Below are positions 26,402 through 35,923 of a stretch of DNA of 64,000 nucleotides, one piece after another. The notes beneath the pieces were generated by a model. That model saw only the letters and a list, made by a program, of their open reading frames with translations. It did no database searches and was not told where the DNA came from. The position numbers and the translations under genes were made by a program. This stretch comes from Phyllobacterium sophorae. Its GTDB lineage: Bacteria; Pseudomonadota; Alphaproteobacteria; Rhizobiales; Rhizobiaceae. Every line of letters begins with the position of its first letter. Position 1 is the first letter of the stretch. The stretch is from the NCBI RefSeq assembly GCF_003010965.1, contig NZ_PGGM01000014.1, forward strand, positions 124,001-188,000. The letters run 5' to 3'.

Positions 26402-29400
26402 ATGCCCGACATCGGAGACTGGCTCGCCAGCATCAGGCTTGAGCGGTATCGCCAAACCTTCTTGAAGAACGGCATCGATCTCGATGTCGTCGACGATCTC
26501 ACCGATGCCGACCTCAAGGAGCTCGGACTGTCCCTTGGTGACCGCAAGCGTTTTCTCAGGGCGGCCGCGACTCTGGCTCAGAAGTCGCCGCCGCCCACGG
26601 CGGCACTACGTCCCTCCGTGTCACCGATTCACAGCGAGGCGGAACGGCGACAGCTTACAGTGATGTTCTGCGATCTCGTTGGATCGACAGCACTCTCCGC
26701 CCGCCTCGATCCAGAAGACCTACGGCAGTCGATCGTTGCGTACCGTGCTTGCGCCACCGAGATCGTCGGCCGGTACGACGGTTTTGTTGCCAAGTATATG
26801 GGCGACGGCGTCCTCGTATACTTCGGCTATCCCCAGGCTCACGAGGAAGATGCCGAGCGGGCCGTGAGGGCCGGCCTCGCGGTCGTTGAGGCCGTCGACC
26901 GGCTGGATGCGGCAGGCGAACACCTGGCTGTTCGGATCGGAATCGCCACTGGCCTGGTCGTGGTGGGTGACATCATCGGCACCGGCGAGGCCGAGGAATG
27001 CAGCGTCGTAGGTGAAACGCCGAACCTGGCGGCCCGCCTACAGGAGTTGGCCGGATCCGGCACAGTGGTCATTGCCGAAGCAACGCGCGCACTGCTGCGG
27101 GGCCAGTTCAAGCTCGAAAGCATCGGACTGCGGCCGATCAAAGGTTTTTCCGGGGCGGCTGAAGCGTTTCGGGTGCTCGGCGAAGTGCGTAGCGACGACC
27201 GCTTCGAGGCCGGTCACGCTACCGTGCTGCCGTTGGTCGGCCGTGACCCGGAACTCGCATTGTTGGTCGATCGCTGGACTCAGGCCAAGGCCAAGGACGG
27301 TCAGGTCGTCCTGCTCGAGGGTGAGGCCGGAATCGGCAAGTCGCGTCTCGCCCTGGCCCTTCGCGAGCGTCTCCTTCGAGAACCACACAGGTTGCGCCGG
27401 TACTTCGCCTCGCCATACCACATCAACAGCGCGCTTCGTCCGGTGATTGGCCAGCTTGAACAGGAAGCGGGATTTGAACGCGAGGATTCATCGGTCGTGA
27501 AGCTCGCCAAACTCCAGGCGCTGATCGCGGAACAGGTGGGTGAGGTGAGCGAAGCGCTCCCATTGTTGGCCGAGCTTCTCGGAATTCCAGGCACTGGCCG
27601 CTGTCCAATACTGGACCTCGCGCCCCAACAGCGTAAGAACCGAACCTTCGACGTGCTCATCGCCCAGCTTGGCAGACTGGCTGCGAAGCAGCCGGTGCTC
27701 CTGGTGCTTGAGGACGCTCACTGGCTGGACGCGAGTAGCCTTGAGCTGTTCGGCTTGTTCGTGAACCACATCCGGCAGCTCCCGGTGCTGCTGGTCATTA
27801 CCTACAGGCCCGAATTCGTCCCGCCTTGGCGTAGTTACCGGCACGTGACAAAAGTGGTCCTGAATCGCCTCGACCGGGTGCACGCTCAATCGCTGGTCGA
27901 ACGGCTGACCGGCGGAAAGGCACTGCCTGCCGGAGTGCTTGATTACATCCTGGCCAACACCGATGGCGTACCGCTGTACCTTGAGGAGTTGACCAAAACC
28001 ATGCTCGAATCTGGTCTCCTGGGAGTGGCCGGCGATCAGTTTGGACTGGCTGCACATATGCCGCCGCTGGCGATCCCGGTAACGCTATACGACTCGCTGA
28101 TGTCCCGCCTCGACCGCCTCGGCAGGGCCAAGGTGGTGGCCCAGATCGGCGCCTGCATTGGGCGCGAGTTCTCCTATGAGCTGATTGCGGCGTTAGCAGT
28201 GCTCGATGAGCATGAGCTGCAGAGGAGCCTTGATCAACTGGTTGCTACTGAGCTAGTTTTTCGGCGCGGAAGCCCCCCTAACGCGATCTACAGCTTCAAG
28301 CACGCGCTCGTCCGAGATACCGCATATCAGTCGCTCCTCAAGAGCCGCCGCCGGGAACTACATCGCCGTATTGCGCAGGTCTTCGAAGAACTCGCCCCAC
28401 ATGTCGTGTCCGCTCAGCCGGAGCTCCTGGCCCATCATCTGACGGAGGCAGGAGAGCTGCCGCAAGCCGTCGTGTTCTGGCACCGGGCCGCCGAGCACGC
28501 AAACGAGCGGGCGGCGAATACCGAGGCCGTCGGGCATTTGGCCAAGGCACTCGACCTGCTCGCCCAGATGCCCGAGAATCCGGAGCAACTCGAGCTTGAG
28601 CTGACGTTGTTGATCACCATGGGACGAGTGCTTACCGCCGCGAAGGGCTATGGCCACCCGGAGGTCGAGCGCGTCTACAACCGTGCTCTCAACCTGGCGG
28701 AGCGGATCCAGGAAACGCCTAGGCTGTTCCCGGTGCTCCTCGGTCTCACCATTCATCATGCGGTGCGGTCCGAGCTTTCCGCGGCGCGGGATCTTGGCGA
28801 ACGGCTTCTGAGGTTGGCGCAGCAGATCTCGGATCCTGTGCTCGTGGTGGAAGCGTCCTATGCTTTGGGCATTACCTGCTCCTGGCGTGGCGAATTCGCC
28901 TCGGCATGGAAGCACTTCGAGCACGGGATCGGCCAATACGACATCGCCCAGCACCGGGCCCATCTAGCGCTCTATGGACAGGATGGAGGACCGATCTGCC
29001 TGTGCCGTGGCGGCATGGCGCTGTGGTATCTCGGCCGCGATGACCGGGCGCTGGAGCTGATGGACGAGGCGCTCGCCATGACCGCGAGCCTCAGGCATTT
29101 GTTCAGCCGTGCCTACGTACTGACATGGGCGGCGATTTTGCAGGTGCATCGACGCGACATCGCCAAGGCGCAAGAGGCGGCGGAGTTGGCGTTGGCGTTC
29201 GCGGCCGAACACGAATTTCCATTCTGGCACACCCAGGGAGTCTTCCTGCAGGGGTGGGTGCTGGCGGAGCGGGGCCTGATCGCGGAAGGCATCGAGCGGT
29301 TGCGAGACGGGTTGGCTGGCATGCAGGCGATCGGGTCAGGAATGACGGCGCCTTGGGCGATGGGCTTACTCGCTGAGGCGTATGGAAAGGCTGATCGTTT

Positions 29401-29767
29401 TGCCGAGGGTAGCACCTTGATTGACGAGGCGCTTACCATTGTCGCACGCACTGGCAACCGCTGGTGCGAGGCGGAGCTGCATCGGCTCAAGGGCGAACTC
29501 ATATCATCGAGCTCAGAGTGCGATCCTGCCGAAATCGAGGCGTGCTTCCGCCGTGCGCTCGACGTCGCCCGCATGCAGGATGCGAAGATGTGGGAACTGC
29601 GCTCGGCGGTGAGTTTGGCCCGGCTTTGGCGAGCACAGGGTCTTAGAGCGCAGGCCTGCGAGCTGCTCATGCCGCTCCTCGGCTGTCCCTCTAGCGGCCA
29701 CGGGACGCTCGATCTTCAGGATGCTCAAGCGGTCCTTGAGAGCTGCGGAGGTAGTATGAGCACCTGA
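26402..29767 (+). CDS. SAM-cyclase-ATPase-TPR regulator (giant class III cyclase)
   Basis: This 1121-residue cytoplasmic protein starts with a SAM domain (about 1-66, IGDWLASIRLERYRQTF). A class III cyclase domain follows (about 80-255: VMFCDLVGSTALSARLD, YMGDGVLVYFG and NLAARLQ with the Asn/Arg pair kept). Next come an AAA/STAND-type ATPase (Walker A EGEAGIGKSRLAL, Walker B-like LLVLEDAHWLD) and a long TPR-rich C-terminal half. The class couples ATP-dependent, protein-ligand sensing to cyclic nucleotide synthesis. The start at 26402 is favoured over 26288 because the SAM domain begins there. Whether it belongs with the glucan operon upstream is unknown. Confidence 0.88.
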   Translation: MPDIGDWLASIRLERYRQTFLKNGIDLDVVDDLTDADLKELGLSLGDRKRFLRAAATLAQKSPPPTAALRPSVSPIHSEAERRQLTVMFCDLVGSTALSARLDPEDLRQSIVAYRACATEIVGRYDGFVAKYMGDGVLVYFGYPQAHEEDAERAVRAGLAVVEAVDRLDAAGEHLAVRIGIATGLVVVGDIIGTGEAEECSVVGETPNLAARLQELAGSGTVVIAEATRALLRGQFKLESIGLRPIKGFSGAAEAFRVLGEVRSDDRFEAGHATVLPLVGRDPELALLVDRWTQAKAKDGQVVLLEGEAGIGKSRLALALRERLLREPHRLRRYFASPYHINSALRPVIGQLEQEAGFEREDSSVVKLAKLQALIAEQVGEVSEALPLLAELLGIPGTGRCPILDLAPQQRKNRTFDVLIAQLGRLAAKQPVLLVLEDAHWLDASSLELFGLFVNHIRQLPVLLVITYRPEFVPPWRSYRHVTKVVLNRLDRVHAQSLVERLTGGKALPAGVLDYILANTDGVPLYLEELTKTMLESGLLGVAGDQFGLAAHMPPLAIPVTLYDSLMSRLDRLGRAKVVAQIGACIGREFSYELIAALAVLDEHELQRSLDQLVATELVFRRGSPPNAIYSFKHALVRDTAYQSLLKSRRRELHRRIAQVFEELAPHVVSAQPELLAHHLTEAGELPQAVVFWHRAAEHANERAANTEAVGHLAKALDLLAQMPENPEQLELELTLLITMGRVLTAAKGYGHPEVERVYNRALNLAERIQETPRLFPVLLGLTIHHAVRSELSAARDLGERLLRLAQQISDPVLVVEASYALGITCSWRGEFASAWKHFEHGIGQYDIAQHRAHLALYGQDGGPICLCRGGMALWYLGRDDRALELMDEALAMTASLRHLFSRAYVLTWAAILQVHRRDIAKAQEAAELALAFAAEHEFPFWHTQGVFLQGWVLAERGLIAEGIERLRDGLAGMQAIGSGMTAPWAMGLLAEAYGKADRFAEGSTLIDEALTIVARTGNRWCEAELHRLKGELISSSSECDPAEIEACFRRALDVARMQDAKMWELRSAVSLARLWRAQGLRAQACELLMPLLGCPSSGHGTLDLQDAQAVLESCGGSMST

Positions 29768-30216
29768 ACACTTGCTCCGCTGCAACGACTTTGATGGAGC
29801 GATGATTCTGACTCCGACATTTGTTATTGCGATGTCGCAGTGTAGCGAGTCACGCAACGACTGCAACCCGGTGGGAGCAGACCTCAGCCGAGGGGCGTCT
29901 GAACTTCGGCTTCCCACCCTATTGAAAAGTTCAGCGCCCGCGCCGCGGTCCCGAATTGTGGGAGGCGTTTTCCAGCCGCGCCGGCATGGCCGGCATAAGC
30001 GGCCGCAGCGAACCTCAGGAGAGCGGAGCAGCCGAGGCAACCCGCGCCCGCCAGGTAGCGCCGTAGGGTTTGGCGGAGGATTGTGGTAAACCGGGCGGGT
30101 GCTGCCATACCCACTGAGCAGCCACGGCCAATCGGCCGCTTGACCCAAAAGGAACCGCCTGCCGGGGGCAGTCGGTCCCGGTTTCCGCCCTTCGGGCGGC
30201 GCTTCTCTAATCGGCG
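29768..30216. other. Intergenic, GC-rich hairpins, no recognisable gene
   Basis: About 450 bases without a supported gene. A perfect CCGCCC-TTC-GGGCGG hairpin lies at 30185-30199 but has no T-run, so it is not a confident terminator. Confidence 0.4.
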
Positions 30217-30409
30217 TGTCGAGGTCAAGCTCTTCCGGATCGGGCTGGGCCGCGCCGTCCTACATGCCGCGCTCGACAGGGCGTGGAACGCCGATTGCTA
30301 TAAGGTTCTGCTGGCGACCGGGTCTCAGAGGGAGTCCACTCTACACTTCTATGAAGGTGCAGGGTTCCAGCGAGGCGCAAAAACTTACTTCGAGATTCGT
30401 CGATCATAG
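30217..30409 (+). pseudogene. GNAT acetyltransferase, C-terminal remnant
   Basis: About 63 codons read VEVKLFRIGLGRAVLHAALD...CYKVLLATGSQRESTLHFYEGAGFQRG. This is the acetyl-CoA-binding and C-terminal part of a GNAT acetyltransferase. The N-terminal strand-helix half is missing and no start belongs to it, so it is a truncated relic. It borders the integrase relic, suggesting an island edge. Confidence 0.7.
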
Positions 30410-30528
30410 AACCGCTTGCGGCCGCAATGTCTGGACTGAGGCGCATAGCGGCGCGGCAGCAATCTCCAAGAAGAGCACACCTAATGTTGACACACTTGCG
30501 GCCCCGCTGTGCGCGAGGCCGCAGGCTC

Positions 30529-31099
30529 TCAGATCTCAGTATGTTCCGCTAATTCCAACGCATCCTCAATGTCCACTCCTAGATACCTGACGGTATTTTC
30601 GATCTTAGTGTGGCCGAGGAGGATTTGGATCGCCCGAAGATTTCCTGTTGCCTTGTAAATCATTGCGGCTTTGGTGCGCCGAAGCGAGTGCGTGCCGTAG
30701 TCTTCGCGTCGTAGACCAATTGCGGTCACCCACTCATCCACCAATCGGGCATACTGGCGAGTACTCAGATGATCGGCATGGTCGATGCGACTGGGAAAGG
30801 CGTAGTCATCAACGGTTCCACCTCTCCTTTCAAGCCACGCAAGCAGACTTGCCCTCACGTCCGCCGTGATTTCGAACTGCACCGGACGGCCGGTCTTTTG
30901 CTGAATGACCATGGAACGGGTTCGAATTTCCGCTCCTGTCACGAGACTTCCGATTTTCATTTTCACGAGATCGCAACCACGGAGTTTGCTGTCGATTGCG
31001 AGGTCGAACAACGCGCGATCTCGCATGCGTCCCTCCCGGTCGAGGAAAAAGCGGATCGCTCAAATCTGGCGCTGTTTCAGCGGCTTCTAATACCGGAAG
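30529..31099 (-). pseudogene. Tyrosine recombinase/integrase with in-frame stop
   Basis: The frame from 31026 encodes 165 residues of a phage-type tyrosine recombinase: RDRALFDLAIDSKLRGCDLV, MVIQQKTGRPVQFEIT, then the catalytic HSLRRTKAAMIY box, LGHTK and Tyr in NTVRYLG. In related proteins an N-terminal K-P-L-K-...-W-A-I-R-F segment precedes this. Here the same codons are present (from about 31085), but the Trp position is TGA at 31060-31062 and a TAG lies further up. The catalytic part survives, but the N-terminal domain is broken. A shortened product from 31026 is possible but unlikely to be active. Confidence 0.8.
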
Positions 31100-31335
31100 A
31101 AATGGGACCTTGATGCGTCTTATCCGATGGTTGCGCCAAATTATGCGGCAACTCGTTCACAGCTTGCAGTTAAAATGGGGCTTGGCAAAAAGTCGGGGAG
31201 GGCTCGTTAACTTAGCCATCGTGATTGGATGCCGCTCGAAAACAGCATGAGGTTACAAGCAAGTCGCCGGCAGGCTCTCAGGGGATCGATTGGGAGCTCT
31301 GTAAATGATTAACCCGCATGCGTCAGGGGACCTTC
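31100..31335. other. Intergenic, no recognisable gene
   Basis: Sequence between the integrase relic and a small minus-strand gene. No supported feature. Confidence 0.35.
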
Positions 31336-31500
31336 TTAGCGCCGATCCATCTCCCGCAAATCGGCGAGCGCTTGAATTGCCGCTTCCTCGCGCGTCATGC
31401 CCTCTATAATATACTTGATAATCAGACGCTCCTGAAACTGCAGCTCTTCCACAGTGTGTTGGTCTAAGGGGCTGTCTGGGGATTTGGACTTTCGCTTCAT
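31336..31500 (-). CDS. Small charged protein (54 residues)
   Basis: MKRKSKSPDSPLDQHTVEEL starts a 54-residue, strongly charged, probably helical protein ending REMDRR. GGAG lies six bases before the ATG at 31500, giving a credible translation start. No membrane segment or known domain is visible. It lies between an integrase relic and a metabolic operon and may be island cargo. Confidence 0.5.
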   Translation of the reverse strand: MKRKSKSPDSPLDQHTVEELQFQERLIIKYIIEGMTREEAAIQALADLREMDRR

Positions 31501-32095
31501 GGCCACTCCGCCTTTTTTTCAGCAGGAATGTTGTCAGGAAAAAGTGGCATTTTATTCATGATGCCATGAAGCGAAAATTATGCTCAGCGCGCTGATAATG
31601 GTTTTTCAAAATCTCAATCAGAGAGAATTTTGAATGTCAGCTTAGCGTTCAGCATGTTGCTGACAGTGGAAAAACAAAAATCGGAGCAGGGAGAAGCTGC
31701 TTTGGTAGAGAAGGCCTCCAATTCCTGATCTTTCAACTCTCGAAGCTGCAGAACGTCATGACCATTTTCACCTAATGACGCCCGCTTGGGCAGGCCACGA
31801 GCTGACAGAAGAATTGCAGTGCGGCGATCAGTACGAGCTTTGCAATAGCCTGAGACTTGTCCGCCTTCCCCCGAGGGAACAATAGGCTTCCTCCTCTGCC
31901 GAGGTCGCCTTTCGGGCCCGAAGCGGCCGCTCGTGCCAAACCAGCCAATGTCTCCAACGCGTGGAGAGCGGTCGTCGCCAAGCTGATCCCCGAATGACGT
32001 GTTTCGGGCCGCATTCCGGACGGGCAGATTCCTGCGATTAGGATCGCAGACGTTCAACTGCGGCCGGGTGGTGTACTGACCGAAGCGGGAACTGA
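31501..32095. other. Intergenic, unrecognised frames only
   Basis: About 600 bases. A minus-strand frame of 147 codons (31614-32057) is open but has no recognised domain, no convincing start site and a proline/arginine-rich, shadow-like composition. I do not call it a gene. Confidence 0.4.
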
Positions 32096-33073
32096 TTACC
32101 CCGCTACATTGTATATCTTGGCAAGGTCGCGTAGATCCCAGTTCCCGCCAGACAACACCGCACAGACTTTTTCATCGGGCTTGACGTCTATGCTGCCCGC
32201 CAACAGTGCTCCGACGCCAATCGAGGCGGCTGGTTCAGCGATCAATTTCGCATCCTTGGCAAGAGCGCGCATCCCGGCGATGATGTGTTCGTCTTCAACA
32301 AGAACAATCTCGTCCACATACTTTTCGATAATCGGATACGGGTTTTGACCGGGAACGCTTATCCTCAAGCCATCCGCAATAGTGTTCTTCAAGGGAAGCG
32401 TTGTGCGCTCCTTGTTTATCCGGCTGTGAAAATACTTCGGTGTCAAGGCGGGCTCTGCCCCGATAACGCGCACCGATGGTTTCGTTTCTTTTATAGCGGT
32501 AGCGATTCCCGAGATTAGGCCCCCGCCGCCTACGGGAACGATGAGGGTATCTACATCGTCCAGGTCCTGCAGTATTTCACACCCGATCGTTCCCTGACCG
32601 GCCATCACGATGGGGTCCTCAAAAGCGTGAACAGTCGCGTATTTGTTTTCTTCAGCAATTTCATACACCCTTTTCCATCTGGCGGCGGTGTCGCCATCGA
32701 AAAGAATGACTTCTGCCCCGAGGGCTTTTGTGTTTTCGATCTTGATTTTGGGCGTGGTGACCGGAAGGACCAGTATCGCTTTTACGCAAAGCATCCTGGC
32801 GGCATAAGCAAGCCCTTGGGCATGATTGCCCGACGACGTCGCAATAATGCCGTTTGCGATCTCTCCTCTCGAGAGCGAGAGAGCCTTGTTTAGGGCGCCG
32901 CGGATTTTGAATGCGCCAGTAATCTGCAGGGTTTCCGGTTTGAGATATAGCTGACAACCAGCGGCTTTCTCTATTTTGTCTGCACGCAATAGCGGCGTGT
33001 GCCTGACGTGCGGTTTCAGCCGTTCCTGAGCTTCACGGATGTCCTGAATGGTGGGGTAGTTGCGCATAGTCAT
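32096..33073 (-). CDS. PLP-dependent dehydratase (threonine/hydroxyaspartate dehydratase type, EutB/BhcB-like)
   Basis: This 325-residue fold-type II PLP enzyme has the lysine in GAFKIRGA (about residue 55), the phosphate-contacting SSGNHAQG loop and the glycine loop PVGGGGLISG. Family members dehydrate beta-hydroxy amino acids to imines or enamines. There is no C-terminal ACT domain, so it is the catabolic class. Its ATG overlaps the stop of the ornithine-cyclodeaminase-like gene by one base (TAATG), so the two are translated together. In EutB/EutC (hydroxyectoine) and BhcB/BhcD (beta-hydroxyaspartate) systems the same two families cooperate. Which substrate applies here is open. Confidence 0.87.
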   Translation of the reverse strand: MTMRNYPTIQDIREAQERLKPHVRHTPLLRADKIEKAAGCQLYLKPETLQITGAFKIRGALNKALSLSRGEIANGIIATSSGNHAQGLAYAARMLCVKAILVLPVTTPKIKIENTKALGAEVILFDGDTAARWKRVYEIAEENKYATVHAFEDPIVMAGQGTIGCEILQDLDDVDTLIVPVGGGGLISGIATAIKETKPSVRVIGAEPALTPKYFHSRINKERTTLPLKNTIADGLRISVPGQNPYPIIEKYVDEIVLVEDEHIIAGMRALAKDAKLIAEPAASIGVGALLAGSIDVKPDEKVCAVLSGGNWDLRDLAKIYNVAG

Positions 33074-34065
33074 TACTCAAAAAACTGAAAGAAAGTGCCG
33101 ACGTTATTGGCTATTGCGTTCTGATAGATTTTGCCGGCTGTCGTATTGTCTTGTATGGCCATCCCCGTGGAATCGAAAATCGTGATTTCGTCATCACTTT
33201 CTCGTCCAGGCTTTCTTCCCAACAATACCTCGCCGATTTCGCCATGGATGTCGTCTTTGGCGATGATGTTTTTATTCAGCGGGTGCCAAGTCTCGCCCTT
33301 TTCTGTGCATTGCGAGATCGAGTCGACGATGATTTTCGCGTTCCTGAAGAGTTCCGGATCCAGCTCCTGCTTGCCGTGTTGATCTGTGCCGATTGCAACG
33401 ATGTGTGTACCGGGCTTCACCCAATCCGCTTCCACAAGCGACCCTTTCCCGCGGGTCGTCGTAATCAAGATATCGGCCTGCTCAACGGCTTCTTTTTTGG
33501 AGTTTGCCATGATTACAGGAATGCCAAATTCGCTTTCGATATCCGTCTTGTATTTGGAAAGCGTATCCGGGTTTCTGTCCCATGCGTGGATCTCTCCAAT
33601 TTTCATGATCTCGTTGATCGCCCGGATTTGCATTCTTGCCTGATTTCCTGTCCCGACCGATGCGATCGTCCTGGCGTTCTTCCTCGCCAGGGCTTTTACG
33701 GAAACTGCTCCAGCCGCTCCGGTTCTGAGGCCAGTGATCAAGCTTCCGTCCATAACGCAAATCAACGCACCGCTCCTGGCATCAAACAGGAGAATGGTCC
33801 CCATGCCATTAGGTACCCCGTGTGCTGCCGGGTTATCAATGAACCCACCAGAAGACGCCTTCATGGAGATCACTTCATTGGCTTTGTAGTAACCAAGCTT
33901 GAAGTCAATTTCCCCACGAGGCGATGGGAGATGCATCCCTATATAATCAGGTTGTTCCACCTGATCGCTGTTAAAGGCTTTGTATGCCTCTTCCACCGCG
34001 CCGATGACTTCTGTCATACCGATTAGCCGCCTTACTTCATCCTTCTTAAGCAGCATCGTTTTCAT
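33073..34065 (-). CDS. Ornithine cyclodeaminase/mu-crystallin family dehydrogenase (EutC/BhcD-like)
   Basis: This 330-residue NAD(P)-binding protein has DFKLGYY with the family Lys, the [24 protein letters not shown] helix, the Rossmann motif [10 protein letters not shown] and [11 protein letters not shown]. The family reduces imines or forms cyclic amines (ornithine cyclodeaminase, alanine dehydrogenase, iminosuccinate reductase). The start at 34065 is supported by AGAGAGG. It is the first gene of a two-gene unit with the PLP dehydratase. The chemistry suggests that the imine made by the dehydratase is reduced to an amino acid. Confidence 0.87.
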   Translation of the reverse strand: MKTMLLKKDEVRRLIGMTEVIGAVEEAYKAFNSDQVEQPDYIGMHLPSPRGEIDFKLGYYKANEVISMKASSGGFIDNPAAHGVPNGMGTILLFDARSGALICVMDGSLITGLRTGAAGAVSVKALARKNARTIASVGTGNQARMQIRAINEIMKIGEIHAWDRNPDTLSKYKTDIESEFGIPVIMANSKKEAVEQADILITTTRGKGSLVEADWVKPGTHIVAIGTDQHGKQELDPELFRNAKIIVDSISQCTEKGETWHPLNKNIIAKDDIHGEIGEVLLGRKPGRESDDEITIFDSTGMAIQDNTTAGKIYQNAIANNVGTFFQFFE

Positions 34066-34755
34066 GCCTGACCTCTCTATTTTGGGTTCATGGGATGCAT
34101 CGGCACAGTACGCCCCGTACCGCAATCACCATAGTGGGTGAGCGGCGAGACTAGTGGCCGCATTCGCCGCGACCGGAAGCAGATTGTTCTGTATCGGATA
34201 GGGGCTTTGGCAGAGAGTTGCGGCAGGCGTCTGGCCGCAGCCGGATGTGCAGGGCGCCAGTAGCCACGGCACTTGAGGGTTGGTTATTCATTCCGAATGT
34301 GCGTTTGAGAGAATCGCACATATCTATCGTCTGCCGCCGTTAGGCGTTTCGAAAGTCGCATAATGGCTCATCCGGAACCGCAGTTTAAGAATGCAGTATC
34401 CAGGACCTCGTTGGTTCGAATCTTTTCAAGGCGTAGAGAGCCAAATAACGCATACGCACCCTCCAATCATTATTGTGGTCGCATTAATGACTGAGATGGG
34501 GCCGCTTCCGGTCAGGCAGCTTTCAAGAACCGCCCAGCGAAAGCAGACGTTTAGGTCGGCTGCCGTGATGTCTGGGACTGGCCCAAAGCGGATCTTTGTT
34601 AGTCGTTGGATGCGGCGGTGAAAACTGCTGGCTGGGTGGCAGAAGCGCGGTTGTAATACGCTCCGGACAAGGTACAAGCTAGTTCCAACCGGCGCTAAAT
34701 ATTTACGGCGGGAACGCACGTCGTGTACAAGGCCGGTGCCTTGCATCAATGGAAT
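34066..34755. other. Intergenic, no recognisable gene
   Basis: About 690 bases upstream of the dehydratase/cyclodeaminase pair. Only short frames without known domains occur. The promoter of the pair should lie near 34066-34200. Confidence 0.4.
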
Positions 34756-34777
34756 GGGAAGGTGGACTCACCTTCCC
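34756..34777 (-). terminator. Perfect hairpin after small lipoprotein gene
   Basis: GGGAAGGTG and CACCTTCCC form a perfect nine-pair stem with a four-base loop, 18 bases beyond the lipoprotein stop. There is no T-run, so rho-independent termination is uncertain. The stem sequence recurs at 35148. Confidence 0.45.
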
Positions 34778-34795
34778 TTAGCACAGAAGCAGCCT

Positions 34796-34924
34796 TTATT
34801 TATACACTGGCGCTGCAGTCGGTTCTGCCATTGGCGGAGGCGCTTTTCCTTTGCCGATTGATCCGCAGGCACTTAAACTCATAGCTGTTAGTACGGCAAC
34901 GACGGTGATCAGAGCTCTATTCAT
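34796..34924 (-). CDS. Small lipoprotein (42 residues)
   Basis: The product begins MNRALITVVAVLTAMSLSAC, a basic start and hydrophobic core ending in the lipobox L-S-A-C. It is then a short Gly/Lys/Pro-rich mature part ending PVYK. AAGGA precedes the ATG by about seven bases. It should be an entericidin-like or small anchoring lipoprotein lipidated at the Cys. No family function can be named. Confidence 0.7.
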   Translation of the reverse strand: MNRALITVVAVLTAMSLSACGSIGKGKAPPPMAEPTAAPVYK

Positions 34925-35019
34925 TCGAAGATCCTTTTCATCAAGTTGAAGTAGGCCAACCACTCCAGGCTACTATGGAAAGTGTTAAGAACTGGTCGTC
35001 GGATCGGGAACGTATGGAT

Positions 35020-35157
35020 ATTTTTAGAGTGCGGGATCAACTCAGAGGGCGAAAGGCAAAGCAATTGCTCCTAGAGACTGACCTGAATTTCACCGAGGTT
35101 GCAGTCGGGGCTCTTGGGCACCAAAACACTGAGCAGAGCTTTCATAAGGGAAGGTGA
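35020..35157 (+). pseudogene. AraC-type helix-turn-helix remnant
   Basis: The frame reads LRGRKAKQLLLETDLNFTEVAV, then ALGHQNTEQSFHK before a stop. This resembles the tail of an AraC regulator (RAKQLLL...SIxEIAxxLGFxxxSxFxRAFR) and is missing the final RAFR segment and everything upstream. The similarity stops exactly where a 14-base sequence found inverted at 34767-34780 begins. Likely a relic. Confidence 0.5.
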
Positions 35158-35158
35158 G
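35145..35158 (+). repeat. 14-base inverted copy of the sequence at 34767-34780
   Basis: TAAGGGAAGGTGAG here is the exact reverse complement of 34767-34780. The two copies bracket the small lipoprotein gene and the AraC relic, 364 bases apart. Confidence 0.5.
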
Positions 35159-35316
35159 GCTTTGCCCAGGCAGCAGCGCGCTGCTCGGCGTTAGCTCGAT
35201 CCGCGTCGGACCAATGATAAGTTTTGCCCCATCTTCTTGTCCGTTTATGGTCGACACTCACGTCCATCAATTCAAGATAGCGAATTGGTCATCATTCATT
35301 CGCGGAGTTTAACGTT

Positions 35317-35478
35317 GCTGAGCCACTGCTTGGGAGCGTGGTTGTTGGCCAGTCCATGGTGATCGCATTCAACACAGCGTTCAACGCCGTCGCGCTGCTC
35401 TTCGTATTTGCAGTGCCAGTGCTGTTGACGATCAAGATTGGACTTTCAAGACACGCGAAAGCTGCTCACTCGCATTGA
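35317..35478 (+). pseudogene. DHA2-type MFS transporter, C-terminal remnant
   Basis: Fifty-three codons read AEPLLGSVVVGQSMVIAFNTA, then ALLFVFAVPVLLTIKIGL and a stop. This is the final periplasmic loop and last membrane helix of a 14-helix drug:H+ antiporter (EmrB/QacA class), in which a Q-A/S-x-x-x-A-x-x-x-AF segment precedes the last helix. The remaining 450 or so codons are absent. It is the relic of a lost exporter. Confidence 0.65.
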
Positions 35479-35923
35479 CCAACTGTTTGACAGGACTGTG
35501 TACCATGACCTCGAAAACCCGCCTGTCTAACCGGTCCGAGCGTTGTGCTCGCATCCCGCATTTGCCGCAAACAGCGTCTGCGAAACATGCGTGGGTGTGC
35601 AGCGAGACGACAACTTGGTTGCATATGTTTGAAGGCCGCCCCGCGATAGCCCGTAGACCCCCAGAATACCGACCCGAGTTGAGTGCCTTGGCCCAGGCCG
35701 TGAGCGTTGAAATCCACCCGGAGGGACTATCGAAGGTTACAGCTGCAGTGGCCGAGCAACGCATGCGTTCAATGGCCGATTTGCTCATTCAACTCTTGTT
35801 AAAGCCGATCAAGCCTTGATCAGCGGTTATGCGCCCAAAGAGCTGTCATAGTGCAACCAGCGGAGCTGAAGCGGATTTACGCACGCTGCTAAACACCGTA
35901 AAACACCGCGGAGGAGGAAAATT
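35479..35923. other. Intergenic, unrecognised frames only
   Basis: About 445 bases. Two overlapping open frames (plus 35475-35819, minus 35432-35788) have no known domain and I cannot choose between them. Confidence 0.35.

Noticed and set aside
30185-30199. Perfect CCGCCC/GGGCGG hairpin as a terminator
   Set aside because: No T-run follows and no gene end is adjacent.
31614-32057. 147-codon minus-strand frame
   Set aside because: No recognised domain, no start site and shadow-like composition.
34405-34440. A second GGTTCGAATC string that looks like a tRNA end
   Set aside because: No paired acceptor or T-stem; isolated match only.
35475-35819. 114-codon plus-strand frame after the MFS relic
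   Set aside because: No start signal or family; it competes with an opposite frame of equal quality.
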